54,691 bases of DNA from Rhodococcus phenolicus (lineage in GTDB: Bacteria > Actinomycetota > Actinomycetes > Mycobacteriales > Mycobacteriaceae): NCBI RefSeq assembly GCF_001646785.1, contig NZ_LRRH01000021.1, positions 1 through 54,691 on the forward strand, written 5' to 3'. How positions within the stretch are numbered: the first letter of the stretch is position 1; every line of letters starts with the position of its first letter. This document shows positions 8,584 to 17,170 of the stretch, in pieces. The position numbers and the translations under genes were made by a program. The notes under the pieces were generated by a model that was not told the DNA's origin, made no database searches, and saw only the letters and a program-made list of their open reading frames with translations.

Positions 8584-9423
8584 CCTCGCGACCGGGCTGA
8601 GCTGGTCGGCGGCGAACACCAGACCCAGTTCCTGCCGGAACCGAGGCTCCAGCCGCCGGACGTGGGCGCCCCGCTCCCGGACCTCACCAACCAGGCTCCC
8701 GCCTACCAGTGTGCTGCCGATTCCCGCCAGCATGAATGCCGTGCGCGCTTCTCGCTGCTCCACGACTGCCGCGACGGGGAGGGGTCGTCGGGCGGTCGTG
8801 CGTTCAAACTCGGACCGGCGACCAGGCGGGACCAGGACCATCGGCATGGCGGCGAGATCCTGGAAGTTGAGGACCCGGTCGGGCGGTGCGGTCGACGTCG
8901 GGGGGACGGCCACGTGCAGGTCGCCCCTGCCGAGGGAGATCACGCGGTAGGCGTTCTCGAGCGACGTAGCGAGCGGTAGTCGGGTGCAGACGATTTCGAC
9001 CGACCCTGAGGACAGGGCGTCCACGACGTCATCCTCCCGGGCGAGGTCGTGGACATGCAGAACGGCATCGGGGGTGTCGGCGAGCCACGACGCAACAAGA
9101 GTGGCGAACGGACCACTGACCGCGGTAGACAGCGCAGCGACTTCAAGTCCGCCGGCAACCCGCCGGGTCGGACCGGCCGCCACTTCGGTCGACTGGTCGC
9201 ACTCGCGCATGATCCGGCGTGCCGGACCGGCCAGGGCGTGACCTGCCGGAGTGGGAATCATCCCCCTGCCCACACGATGGAACAGGGTTGCGTTCAGATC
9301 GCGTTCGAGTGCACGGATCGCAGTGGAGACACTCGACTGTCGCACGCCGAGCCGGGCGGACGCACCGAGTGCGCTGCCGCTGTCGCACACAGCCAGGAAG
9401 TACCTCAGCTGGGATAGCTCCAT
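8539..9423 (-). CDS. LysR-family transcriptional regulator (pair 1, minus strand)
   Basis: A 294-aa LysR regulator with MELSQLRYFLAVCDSGSALGASARLGVRQSSVSTAIRALERDL as the DNA-binding part and an effector domain containing LVPPGRRSEFERTT. The 3' end overlaps the convergent LysR gene by 45 bases. It lies 18 bases downstream of the frameshifted CoA ligase on the same strand, so it is probably the last gene of that operon and could regulate it. It resembles the LysR at 24102 (MELxQLRFF/YF start), which occupies the same position in a second, similar arrangement. Confidence 0.92.
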   Translation of the reverse strand: MELSQLRYFLAVCDSGSALGASARLGVRQSSVSTAIRALERDLNATLFHRVGRGMIPTPAGHALAGPARRIMRECDQSTEVAAGPTRRVAGGLEVAALSTAVSGPFATLVASWLADTPDAVLHVHDLAREDDVVDALSSGSVEIVCTRLPLATSLENAYRVISLGRGDLHVAVPPTSTAPPDRVLNFQDLAAMPMVLVPPGRRSEFERTTARRPLPVAAVVEQREARTAFMLAGIGSTLVGGSLVGEVRERGAHVRRLEPRFRQELGLVFAADQLSPVARSFVDAAVEYVSRRS

Positions 9424-9441
9424 ACCGAGAACGTTAGCCCG

Positions 9442-10951
9442 CTACCGATCTCCGTTCACCTCCGCCCGCACAACTCGGCGCAGCAACTTGCCCGCCTCGG
9501 ACCGCGGCACTGCGTCCCGCACTTCCCAGGACCGCGGGACCTTGTAGCCCGCAAGGCGCTCGCGCAGGGCAACTTCCAGGACTTCAACGTCAACGGGGTC
9601 GGAACCCACTACAACGGCATGGACACTCTCGCCCCACCGTTCGTCCTTGCGCCCCACTACACACGCGTCGATCACTCCTGGAACTTCGAGTAGTGCGTGC
9701 TCGACTTCGGCGGGATAGATGTTCACCCCGCCCGAGATGGTCAGGTCGGCGTCGCGCCCGGTCACGTACAGGTAGCCAGCCTCGTCCAGGTATCCGAGGT
9801 CCCCCAGCGTGATCGTCCCGTTCAACCGGGACCTTTCCGTCTTGTCCGCGTCGCCGTGATAGGAATGTGGGCAAGGTCGAGCGGAAGTAGATCAGTCCCA
9901 CTTCTCCCGCTGAGAGAGGATTTCCGTGCTCGTCCCGGACGGACAGCTCTGTCGCCTGGCCAGCCCGCCCGACACTTCCAGGATGCTCAAGCCACTCCTC
10001 GCTGGTGATGAACGTCGCGGTCCCCTCTGTGCCGCCATAGATCTCGGTGACCACGGGTCCGAGCCACTCGATGATCCCCCGCTTCACCACGGGCGGGCAC
10101 GGCGCCGCGGTGTGCACGATGCGGCGGAGCGACCGGGTGTCGTACCGGCTGCGGTCCGCGACATCGAGGGCCAACAGATCCGACATCATCATCGGGACGA
10201 GGTAGGTCCAGGTGACGGCGTGCCGACCGATCAGGTCGAGGCAGATGCGCGGGTCCCATTTCGGTGCGACGACCACGGCGTGCCCGAGAGCCAACGCCTG
10301 GTCGACGAACACCGAGCCAGCGGTGTGATACATGGGTGCGGTACTGAGGAACACGCCATTCTCGACGTCGACGCCGTACGTGTCGCCGCGTGCGACCGCG
10401 AGCTGAGCGGCCTCCTGCGGGGTGACACCACGGAGGGCGCGGCGTACCCCCTTGGGGCGTCCCGTAGTCCCCGAGGTGTAGAACATTCGCGAGCCCGCCG
10501 CCGTCGTTGCCGTCACCTCGGTCGACTCGTCGTGGAACCAACCGTTCGCACCGTCGCCAGTAAGATCGCCGACGTCGATGACGACGCAGTCGGTCCCAGC
10601 ATCTGCAACACCGGCGGCGGCGAGGTCCATGAACTCAGCGGTCGTCAGCAGGATTCTCGCATCCGAATCCGCTATGACGTAAGCGATCTCGCTGCGTGTG
10701 AGATGACGGTTCAATGGAGTCAGATAGAGCGGCCGCTGGAGAACCGCGCGCTGGGCGACGATCTGTTCAGGACCGTCCGGCATCAGCACCGCCACACTGC
10801 TCCCCTCGCCGAGGCAGGGCTGCTCTGCCAAGAAGTTCACGATCCGGTTCGTCGACGCCGCAACTTCTCCGAAGGTCATGGTCGTGCGACCGTCGGCGAC
10901 GAGCGCGACCCGTCCGGGGTCGTTCAGGGCGTAGTGCTCAAAGGAGCGCAC
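9442..10951 (-). pseudogene. AMP-forming acyl-CoA ligase, apparently frameshifted
   Basis: An AMP-binding (ANL) acyl-CoA synthetase, related to the intact ligase at 17171. The N-terminal part (GTG 10951, ribosome site AGGAGG) has YTSGTTGRPKGVRR, MYHTAGSVFVDQALALGHAVVV and YGGTEGTATFITSEEWLEHPGSVGRAG. After IYFRSTLP (near 9880) this frame becomes non-homologous. The family sequence continues in another frame as YHGDADKTERSRLNGTITLGDLGYLDEAGYLY and SGGVNIYPAEVEHAL to the final GKLLRRVVR. The break lies in 9861-9882, where 22 bases replace the 24 expected from the paralogue. Either the gene is broken or there is a sequencing error. Read as separate proteins, the pieces would be 9590-10951 and 9442-9825 (TTG start). 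Confidence 0.8.
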
Positions 10952-11014
10952 GGTCGTCCTCCTACAGGACTGCGGGGGTGGGTGCGGACTCGCGGGGCTA
11001 TGCCGGACGCCCGG

Positions 11015-11779
11015 TCACTTCGGGCCCATGCGCAGACCGCCGTCGAGGCGGATCGTCTCACCGTTCAGCATCGGGTTGTCCAGGATGTTCTCGGCCAGTT
11101 GTGCGAACTCGCCGGCGTTCCCGAGTCGGCGAGGATGCGGAACGGCGCCGTAGAGGCGTGCCCGCGCGTCTTCGCCCATTCGTCCGAGAATAGGGGTGTC
11201 GAAGACGCCGGGCGCGATCGTGCACACCCGGATCAGCTTGCTGGAGAGGTCCCGAGCAGCCACGATCGTCATGCCCACGACGCCCGCCTTCGAGGCGGCG
11301 TAGGGAATCTGACCGATCTGGCCCTCGTACGCGGCAACCGACGCGGTCAGCACGATCGCGCCCCGTTCGCCGTCCACCTCGTCGTTCCCGGCCATCGCGG
11401 CCGCGGCGAAGCGGAGCACGTTGAAGGTGCCGAACAGGTTGGTGTTCACCACGGCCGCGAACGTCTCCAGTGAGCCCGGCTGGCCCTCCCGATCGACCAG
11501 GCGCACGGTCCCTCCCCGACCTGCACAGTGGACCACGCCACGCAGCGGCGCACGATCGGCCGCGGCAGCGACCGCTGCCTCGACCTGGTCCGCGTTCGAC
11601 ACGTCGGCGGGCGCGAATCGGACGTTCGGACCGATAGCCTCGGCAACGTCGCTGCCCGCGCTCGTCGGCAGGTCGACGATGACCACCTCGGCGCCCCGCG
11701 CGGCGAGGCGCTCGGCGCTGGCGCGGCCGAGACCAGAGGCCCCGCCGGTGACGACGACGGATGCATTGTCCAGCTTCAT
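11015..11779 (-). CDS. SDR oxidoreductase, 3-hydroxyacyl-CoA dehydrogenase type II-like
   Basis: A 254-aa short-chain dehydrogenase. NAD(P) is bound by TGGASGLGRASAERLAARGAEVVIVDLP, with the acidic residue after the second strand favouring NAD. The catalytic set is Ser in LTASVAAYEG and YAASKAGVVG. The C-terminus reads GMGEDARA...LGNAGEFAQLAENILDNPMLNGETIRLDGGLRM, typical of HSD10-type 3-hydroxyacyl-CoA dehydrogenases. The ATG at 11779 follows AAGGAAG. It lies 11 bases after the thiolase, so the pair could carry out the last two steps of a beta-oxidation cycle. Confidence 0.9.
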   Translation of the reverse strand: MKLDNASVVVTGGASGLGRASAERLAARGAEVVIVDLPTSAGSDVAEAIGPNVRFAPADVSNADQVEAAVAAAADRAPLRGVVHCAGRGGTVRLVDREGQPGSLETFAAVVNTNLFGTFNVLRFAAAAMAGNDEVDGERGAIVLTASVAAYEGQIGQIPYAASKAGVVGMTIVAARDLSSKLIRVCTIAPGVFDTPILGRMGEDARARLYGAVPHPRRLGNAGEFAQLAENILDNPMLNGETIRLDGGLRMGPK

Positions 11780-11790
11780 GTTTGACTTCC

Positions 11791-12984
11791 TTAGTGAGTG
11801 AGTGACTCGACGATGTAGGCGTTGGCCATTCCGCCCGCCTCGCACATCGTCTGTAGTCCGTAGCGTGCGCCAGACTGGTCGAGTGCGTTGATCAAAGTCG
11901 TGAGGAGTCGGACGCCGGACGCTCCGAGTGGATGTCCGAGCGAGATGGCCCCGCCGCGCGGATTGACCCGACCATGGTCGACGCCGAGGGCTGTCATCCA
12001 TGCCATCGGCACCGATGCGAATGCCTCGTTGACTTCGAAAATGTCAATGTCGTCGAGGGTGAGGTTGGCCCGGGCGAGCACCTTGCGGGTGGCTGGGATC
12101 GGCGCGGTGAGCATCATCTCGGGATCGTCACCACATGCGGTGCTCGACGCCAGCCGAGCCCGCGGGGCCAGCCCGAGGGAGTTCGCTCGCGAAGCCGACA
12201 TCAGCAGCACTGCCGCTGCGCCGTCAGTGACCTGGGAGGAACTGCCCGCCGTGGTGACCCCCTGAAGGTCGGGGAAGGTGGTCGCCACCTCGCCCCCCGC
12301 GAAGGCAGGCGCGAGCTTCGCCAGGCCTTCGACCGAGGTGGTCGGGCGGATCGTCGAGTCGGTGTTCACCCTCGCACCGTCGGCCACGGTGACGGGGACG
12401 ATCTCGTTGTCGAATCCGCCACCGTCCACCGTGGACTGGGCGCGCCGGTGCGATTCCGCCGAGTAGGCATCGAGGTCCTCGCGCCCGAGCCCGAAAGCGG
12501 CGGCGACCCGGTCCGCCGCCACACCCTGGCTCGTCAGGTGCGGGAACCGCGCGCGCATCGCCGGGCCGTAGCCGTCCTGTCCGAGCTTCGCCGCGCCCAT
12601 CGGCACGCGACTCATGGACTCGACGCCCGAGGCGATGACGATGTCCGCCTGGCCGGACGCAATTGCCTGCGCGGCAAAGACGACAGCTTGCTGACCCGAG
12701 CCGCACTTGCGCTCGATCGTCGCGGAGGGAACGTGCAGCGGAAGGCCCGCGGCCAGCCACGCCACCCGCCCGACCGTGCCACCCTGCTCACCCGCCTGGG
12801 TGACACATCCGGTCAACACGTCGTCGACCAGCGCAGGGTCGAGATCGCTGCGGCGAATCAGCTCGCACAGCACCTGCCCGAGTAGTTCTGTGGGATGCAG
12901 TGAGGACAGCTCGCCGCCAGGCTTGCCCTTCGCCATCGGCGAGCGCACCGCATCGACGATGACGACCTCCTCGAGTCGGTTCAT
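11791..12984 (-). CDS. Acetyl-CoA acyltransferase (thiolase)
   Basis: A 397-aa degradative thiolase that cleaves a 3-ketoacyl-CoA with CoA. Catalytic residues are visible: Cys94 in ERKCGSGQQA, His351 in SLGHPLGASG, and Cys381 in MCEAGGMANA; FEVNEAFAS is also present. Length is standard. The ATG at 12984 follows GGTGG. It is transcribed with the SDR and the CoA ligase downstream. It is paralogous to the thiolase at 29790 (same TQAGEQ/SQAGEQ, RVPMG and NPxGGAIxLGHPLGASG segments). Confidence 0.94.
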   Translation of the reverse strand: MNRLEEVVIVDAVRSPMAKGKPGGELSSLHPTELLGQVLCELIRRSDLDPALVDDVLTGCVTQAGEQGGTVGRVAWLAAGLPLHVPSATIERKCGSGQQAVVFAAQAIASGQADIVIASGVESMSRVPMGAAKLGQDGYGPAMRARFPHLTSQGVAADRVAAAFGLGREDLDAYSAESHRRAQSTVDGGGFDNEIVPVTVADGARVNTDSTIRPTTSVEGLAKLAPAFAGGEVATTFPDLQGVTTAGSSSQVTDGAAAVLLMSASRANSLGLAPRARLASSTACGDDPEMMLTAPIPATRKVLARANLTLDDIDIFEVNEAFASVPMAWMTALGVDHGRVNPRGGAISLGHPLGASGVRLLTTLINALDQSGARYGLQTMCEAGGMANAYIVESLTH

Positions 12985-13042
12985 CGACGTGCCACCGCCG
13001 CCTGTACGTGGTTCAAGTCGCGCACCATGGGGTCCTTCCTTC

Positions 13043-13066
13043 CTCGTGACGAGATCACGACACGAG
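13043..13066. promoter_or_regulatory. Nested palindrome upstream of the thiolase operon
   Basis: TCGTGA-5-TCACGA (13044-13060) is nested with CTCGTG (13043-13048) and CACGAG (13061-13066). It lies 59 bases upstream of the thiolase ATG at 12984. On the minus strand a TTGACT element (13089-13094) lies just upstream and could be a -35 box, which would put the palindrome between promoter and gene. It is a candidate operator; no binding protein is identified. Confidence 0.4.
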
Positions 13067-13146
13067 CATTGTTTTCAAACAGCCTGGCAGTCAACGGCTT
13101 TCACGGATTGGAAATCCGACGCACCCCCTCGGGGATACCTATGCCA

Positions 13147-13182
13147 GGCGGCCCGCACGCTCCTTCTGGGGTGCGGACCGCC
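13147..13182 (-). terminator. Hairpin terminator after the binding lipoprotein gene
   Basis: A 12-bp stem (13147-13158 with 13171-13182, one mismatch) surrounds a 12-base loop. It sits 20 bases after the stop of the lipoprotein gene at 13203 on the minus strand and separates it from the thiolase operon. Confidence 0.65.
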
Positions 13183-13202
13183 GTGCCCTGCGGAGCAGTT
13201 CG

Positions 13203-14300
13203 TCAGCTCGACCCGGTCATCCAGTCGCGTGAGCAGGTGTTCGCAGCTTCGACGAAGCTCGGGTCGAAGAGGGTCGTCACGTCCTGAGGCTCGCCGTACT
13301 CGAGTCCACCATTCTCGAGCGAGAAGTCCTGCAACTCGGTGAGGAACTCGTCGACTCCGTCCATCGACAGTGTCGGATCGAAGTAGAGGAGCGGGGACTG
13401 CTCGACGACCGACTCGTCCGTCTCGAGCAGGGCTGCGAGTTGGGCACGCACCTCAGGATCCTGACGGTAGTCACCCTGCAGGTTTTCCTCGATGGTGCGG
13501 CTCACCACCTGGAGAAACTTCACGACCGTCTCCGGTCGATCCAGGAACTTCGGGCCGGCGATGAGCGACGTTCCGGTGACGCCGGGTGCGTAGCTCGCAA
13601 TGGGGCGCAGGTTGTTGTTCTTGGCGGCCTCCACCTCGAGCGGAGACGCAATCCAGGTGGCGGCGACGGCCTTGTTCTCCAGCGCGACCAGCGCGTCAGC
13701 ACCGACCAGCTGCTTCAGCGTGACATCGCCGATGTCCAGATCGACGCTGGCGAGCGCGTTGTCGAGGATCAGACCGCCGATCCCAGTTCCGGATGTCGGG
13801 GATCCGACGCTCTGCCCGGCAAGGCCCTTGAGATCCGGTTCCGGTCCGGTGCCGACGTAGTCCACGTGCGCCCAGTAGCCCGGCAGCGGCGTGCCGGGTT
13901 CGTACTCCTGCTGTGTATCGAACGGCATCATCCACTGCACGTCGACACCGCTGTCCACGGCGTTGAAGTGCGCGGCGGAGTAGCTTGTCATCTGGGCGTC
14001 AATTCGCCCCTGTGCCACGAGCGGGATCGCTTCGGCGGATGGAATCTTCTCGAGCGTCACGTTGAGCCCGGCCTTGTCGAACGCCCCGGTCGCCTCGGCG
14101 AGGAGTACCGACGAGAACACCCCTAGGTTGGATCCGGCCGAGATGACGATCTCGCCGGTGGTCGACGCATCCGGGCACGCGGCGCCAGCGGAGCCACCAC
14201 CGTTCGCCGACGTTGTCGGACTGCTGCACGCAGCGAGACCAGCTGCAAACAAGGCGGAGGCGGCGGCGAGCGCTGCGGCTCGACGATTCGGCACGTACAT
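13203..14300 (-). CDS. ABC-type substrate-binding lipoprotein (SsuA/NMT1-like), copy 1
   Basis: A 365-aa exported lipoprotein. The signal peptide (about residues 1-24) ends in the lipobox GLAAC, with Cys25 as lipid anchor. The mature part begins after a Ser/Gly-rich linker and follows the periplasmic-binding type II pattern: SAGSNLGVFSSVLLAEATGAFDKAGLNVTLEKIPSAEAIPLVAQGRIDAQMTS, as in aliphatic sulfonate and thiamine-precursor binding proteins. The ATG at 14300 follows AAAGG at six bases; a GTG at 14303 is also possible. No permease or ATPase gene is nearby. It is clearly paralogous to the lipoprotein at 31190 (shared QMTSxSxAxFN, LPGYWA, YVGTG, FDPTLSMDG). Confidence 0.88.
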   Translation of the reverse strand: MYVPNRRAAALAAASALFAAGLAACSSPTTSANGGGSAGAACPDASTTGEIVISAGSNLGVFSSVLLAEATGAFDKAGLNVTLEKIPSAEAIPLVAQGRIDAQMTSYSAAHFNAVDSGVDVQWMMPFDTQQEYEPGTPLPGYWAHVDYVGTGPEPDLKGLAGQSVGSPTSGTGIGGLILDNALASVDLDIGDVTLKQLVGADALVALENKAVAATWIASPLEVEAAKNNNLRPIASYAPGVTGTSLIAGPKFLDRPETVVKFLQVVSRTIEENLQGDYRQDPEVRAQLAALLETDESVVEQSPLLYFDPTLSMDGVDEFLTELQDFSLENGGLEYGEPQDVTTLFDPSFVEAANTCSRDWMTGSS

Positions 14301-14311
14301 CACATACCTTT

Positions 14312-14345
14312 CATTCAGTGGAATCTGATTAGATCCAGCTGAATG
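14312..14345. promoter_or_regulatory. 34-bp imperfect palindrome between lipoprotein and alcohol dehydrogenase genes
   Basis: Two 15-base arms (14312-14326 and 14331-14345, 12 of 15 positions complementary) flank GATT; the outer seven bases, CATTCAG/CTGAATG, are perfect. It begins 11 bases upstream of the lipoprotein ATG in the 149-base divergent region shared with the alcohol dehydrogenase. It may be an operator or a leader hairpin. Confidence 0.5.
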
Positions 14346-14449
14346 CTATGGGTGGTTAGTTTGTGATGTCAACCACATAGTACGAATAGTGTGATGTGCT
14401 AACTTCCAATGAAGGAAAGCAAATGTCTTTGAGTGAAATCTGGTGAGCC

Positions 14450-15517
14450 GTGAAGGGCATACTGTGGACCGGCGATGAGGTCCAGTACGTGGAGGATCTA
14501 GAGGTGGGCGAACCTGGCCCCGGTCGGGTCTCCGTAGACATCGACATCGCTGGCTTGTGTCACAGCGATCTCAAGCCGGTGGCGGGCGACATCCCGCAAC
14601 TGACGCCGGTCGTGCTGGGCCATGAAGCCATCGGTCGCGTCGCTGGTCTCGGGGAGGGCGTAAACCCAGCCTGGCTGGGCAAACGCGTGACGCTCACCGT
14701 CCTCCCGTCATGCGGAACGTGCGAGTTCTGTTCCAGCGGACGCGAACACTGGTGCCGGGCGAGTGCCGCACCCGCACCGTCGCCGTTCACAAGGCATGGC
14801 CGCCCCGTGCACCAGTTCGTCAGACTCGGGGCATTCGCGTCCCGCACGGTGGTCGGGGTGTCGCAACTCATCGAGTTGCCCGAGTCCCTCGACGCGCTCG
14901 TCGGCGCGATGCTCGGGTGCGCCACGGTCACCGCGTTCGGCGCGGCCAAGCAGCAGGCGCGCATCGGCGAAGGTGACAGCGTCCTCGTCACGGGTGTCGG
15001 GGGCGTGGGCCTGAACTCGATCATCGCCGCTCGGCACTACGGGGCGCGCCACATCACCGCATACGACGTGCACGAGAGCAAACGTGAACTGGCCTTCCGC
15101 TGCGGAGCGGACGAGTTCCACACACCCACGACGGCCGGCGCCATCGCGTCGATCGCACCCGCGGAGGGATTTGACGTCGTGCTCGAGTGCACGGGGGCGG
15201 CACCGGTGCTGCGGGAGGCCTTCCACTCACTCGGCTGGGGCGGCAGATGCGTCATCGTGGGCCTGCCCGCTCACGGCACCGATGTGGGTCTCGAGATCCG
15301 CGACTTTTTCAACGACAAGTCGCTCCACGGATGCCGGATGGGCTCGGTGTCGCCGCAGCACTTCATCCCCCAGCTGGCCGCCTCGATCGAGCGGGGAGAA
15401 CTCGACCTGTCACCTGTCGTCTCCGCTCTCGTTCCCCCACAAAATGTGAACGACCTGATCACGGCACTCGGCAGGGGCGAGCTTGCCCGCGGGTATCTCG
15501 ACTTCCGTGGCCACTGA
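14450..15517 (+). CDS. Zinc-dependent alcohol dehydrogenase (MDR family)
   Basis: A 355-aa medium-chain alcohol dehydrogenase. Catalytic zinc ligands are Cys37 (GLCHSDL) and His58-Glu59 (LGHEAIG). The structural zinc lobe is complete: Cys88, 91, 94 and 102 (CGTCEFCSSGREHWC). The Rossmann motif GVGGVGLNSI and an acidic residue after the next strand (AYDVHESKRE) favour NAD. The start is GTG at 14450. It is divergent from the binding lipoprotein and 31 bases upstream of an aldehyde dehydrogenase, so the pair probably oxidises a primary alcohol to the acid for CoA activation. Confidence 0.92.
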   Translation: MKGILWTGDEVQYVEDLEVGEPGPGRVSVDIDIAGLCHSDLKPVAGDIPQLTPVVLGHEAIGRVAGLGEGVNPAWLGKRVTLTVLPSCGTCEFCSSGREHWCRASAAPAPSPFTRHGRPVHQFVRLGAFASRTVVGVSQLIELPESLDALVGAMLGCATVTAFGAAKQQARIGEGDSVLVTGVGGVGLNSIIAARHYGARHITAYDVHESKRELAFRCGADEFHTPTTAGAIASIAPAEGFDVVLECTGAAPVLREAFHSLGWGGRCVIVGLPAHGTDVGLEIRDFFNDKSLHGCRMGSVSPQHFIPQLAASIERGELDLSPVVSALVPPQNVNDLITALGRGELARGYLDFRGH

Positions 15518-15548
15518 CGAAGCACCGTCCGAGACGAAGGATGAGTTG

Positions 15549-16976
15549 ATGTACACGACCTGGATCGACGGCGACGCGATCACATCTACCGCGACCTACG
15601 GTGTCTACGACCCCGCGACGGGTGCGGAGATCGCCTCCGTACCCGAATGCAGCCTTGCAGACACCGAACGAGCGATCGATGCCGCGGATCGTGCGCGCCG
15701 CAGCTTTGCGGCCACCGACCTCGACGTTCGGCGCAAGTTTCTGGATAGGATCGCCGACCACCTCGAGACCGATCGGGAGTCGCTGACGGAGTTGGCGATT
15801 CGCGACACCGGCGCTCGCATCGACGTTGCCCGCACGCTGCACGTCGACGGCGCGGTGGCGCGGTTCCGCCAGTGGGCGCGCACCCCGGCTGAGGCCCTCA
15901 CGCCCGCAGCGCCGGCCGACGCCGCAGGTGTTTCTGCCCGCCTGTACCGTCGCCCGGTCGGGATCGTCGGCTGTATCAGCCCGTACAACTTCCCGCTCCT
16001 CGCGATGTCTGCGAAGGTGAGCGCCGCACTGTTCTCCGGGAACGCGGTGGTCATGAAGCCCGCGCCCCAGGACCCGCTGCTGGTGATGGAGCTGGGTCGT
16101 ATCGCCACCCTGGCCGCCGGCGAGCTGGGCCTGGACCCCGGTGTCGTCGGAACGCTCACCGGATCGACTCCGGCCACGGGCGAGGCACTGGTCGCCGATC
16201 CCCGGGTGGGCGCGATCAGTTTCACGGGCAGCACCCATGTCGGTCGCGCGATCTTCGCCAACGCTGCGCCTCAGGTCAAACGCCTTCTGCTGGAGCTCGG
16301 GGGCAAGGGCGCCGTCATCGTGCGGGCAGACGCCGACCTAGACCAGGTAGTCGCCAACGTCACCCGGACCTGGACTCTGCAGTCCGGCCAGGTGTGTCTG
16401 ACGCCGTCACGGATCCTGGCCCACGAGTCGGTGGCGGACCGTCTGGAGGATCGACTGGCGACCGTGCTCACCACGCTGCGGAGCGGAGACCTGCGCGACC
16501 CGAACACGTCGGTTGGGCCAGTCATCTCCGCGACACAGCGTGACCACATCGAGCGGCTCGTCGGGTCCGCCGCGGCCGCGGGACGGCGGGTGCATCAGTT
16601 CACTGATCTCCCCGACAAGGGATTCTGGACCGCGCCGACGCTTGTGGCCGGAGCCGATGCGCACGACGACGTCATGCGCATCGAGGCATTCGGACCAATC
16701 ATGGCGCTCAGCACCGTCCGCAGCGACAAGGAGGCCGTCGAGATCGCCAACAGCCTCGAATTCGCACTGTACGACTACGTCTTCAGCGCCGATCTCGAGG
16801 CTGCCGAAGCCGTCGCATCCCGACTCGACGCCGCACAGGTCGGCATCAACACCACGGCCCGGCATCCACTGGCACCCTTCGGCGGCAACAAGCACAGCGG
16901 TATCGGACGGACGGGCGGCACGTACGCCCTGGACGCCTACACGAACCTGCAGGCGTTGATCGCCCGGGACTCCTAG
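15549..16976 (+). CDS. Aldehyde dehydrogenase (NAD(P)-dependent)
   Basis: A 475-aa aldehyde dehydrogenase. Visible motifs are the active-site asparagine region ISPYNFPL, the coenzyme loop FTGSTHVGRAI, catalytic Glu249 in LLLELGGKGA, catalytic Cys283 in SGQVCLTPSR, and the ending PFGGNKHSGIGRTGGTYALDAYT. The ATG at 15549 follows GAAGGA at a suitable distance; an in-frame GTG at 15507 would overlap the dehydrogenase upstream and adds a poorly conserved tail. It forms a two-gene operon with the zinc alcohol dehydrogenase and ends at a hairpin. Confidence 0.92.
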   Translation: MYTTWIDGDAITSTATYGVYDPATGAEIASVPECSLADTERAIDAADRARRSFAATDLDVRRKFLDRIADHLETDRESLTELAIRDTGARIDVARTLHVDGAVARFRQWARTPAEALTPAAPADAAGVSARLYRRPVGIVGCISPYNFPLLAMSAKVSAALFSGNAVVMKPAPQDPLLVMELGRIATLAAGELGLDPGVVGTLTGSTPATGEALVADPRVGAISFTGSTHVGRAIFANAAPQVKRLLLELGGKGAVIVRADADLDQVVANVTRTWTLQSGQVCLTPSRILAHESVADRLEDRLATVLTTLRSGDLRDPNTSVGPVISATQRDHIERLVGSAAAAGRRVHQFTDLPDKGFWTAPTLVAGADAHDDVMRIEAFGPIMALSTVRSDKEAVEIANSLEFALYDYVFSADLEAAEAVASRLDAAQVGINTTARHPLAPFGGNKHSGIGRTGGTYALDAYTNLQALIARDS

Positions 16977-17006
16977 CCGCGCACCCGCGACACCGCCCCG
17001 AACGTG

Positions 17007-17033
17007 CTCCCGTCGGCAGAACGCCGGCGGGAG
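17007..17033 (+). terminator. Hairpin terminator after the aldehyde dehydrogenase
   Basis: An 11-bp stem (17007-17017 with 17023-17033, one G-T wobble) with loop AGAAC is followed by a short TTT. It lies 30 bases after the aldehyde dehydrogenase stop. Confidence 0.7.
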
Positions 17034-17099
17034 TTTACGCATGCCCGCGGGCAGTCGATGGACCTGACATTACGATGCACATGAACAATGCACATGACA

Positions 17100-17141
17100 T
17101 TGGCGGGTGTCGAGAGTGGGTCCACTCTCAACACCCGCCAA
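17100..17141. terminator. Long hairpin between convergent operons
   Basis: Arms 17100-17119 and 17122-17141 pair over 20 positions with a single C-A mismatch and a two-base centre. The hairpin is 29 bases downstream of the CoA ligase at 17171 (minus strand) and faces the aldehyde dehydrogenase operon, so it probably stops transcription from either side. Confidence 0.8.
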
Positions 17142-17170
17142 AGTCGGAACCGACTGTGCTTCAGCACTTC

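Noticed and set aside
9442-9825. Treating the C-terminal ligase fragment as an independent small gene
   Set aside because: It starts inside a conserved ligase motif region and continues the upstream fragment in another frame; a frameshifted single gene explains both parts.
9926-11473. A 515-residue plus-strand open frame opposite the CoA ligase and SDR
   Set aside because: Antisense shadow: low-complexity basic and acidic composition, with no motifs, while the minus strand holds well-conserved enzymes.
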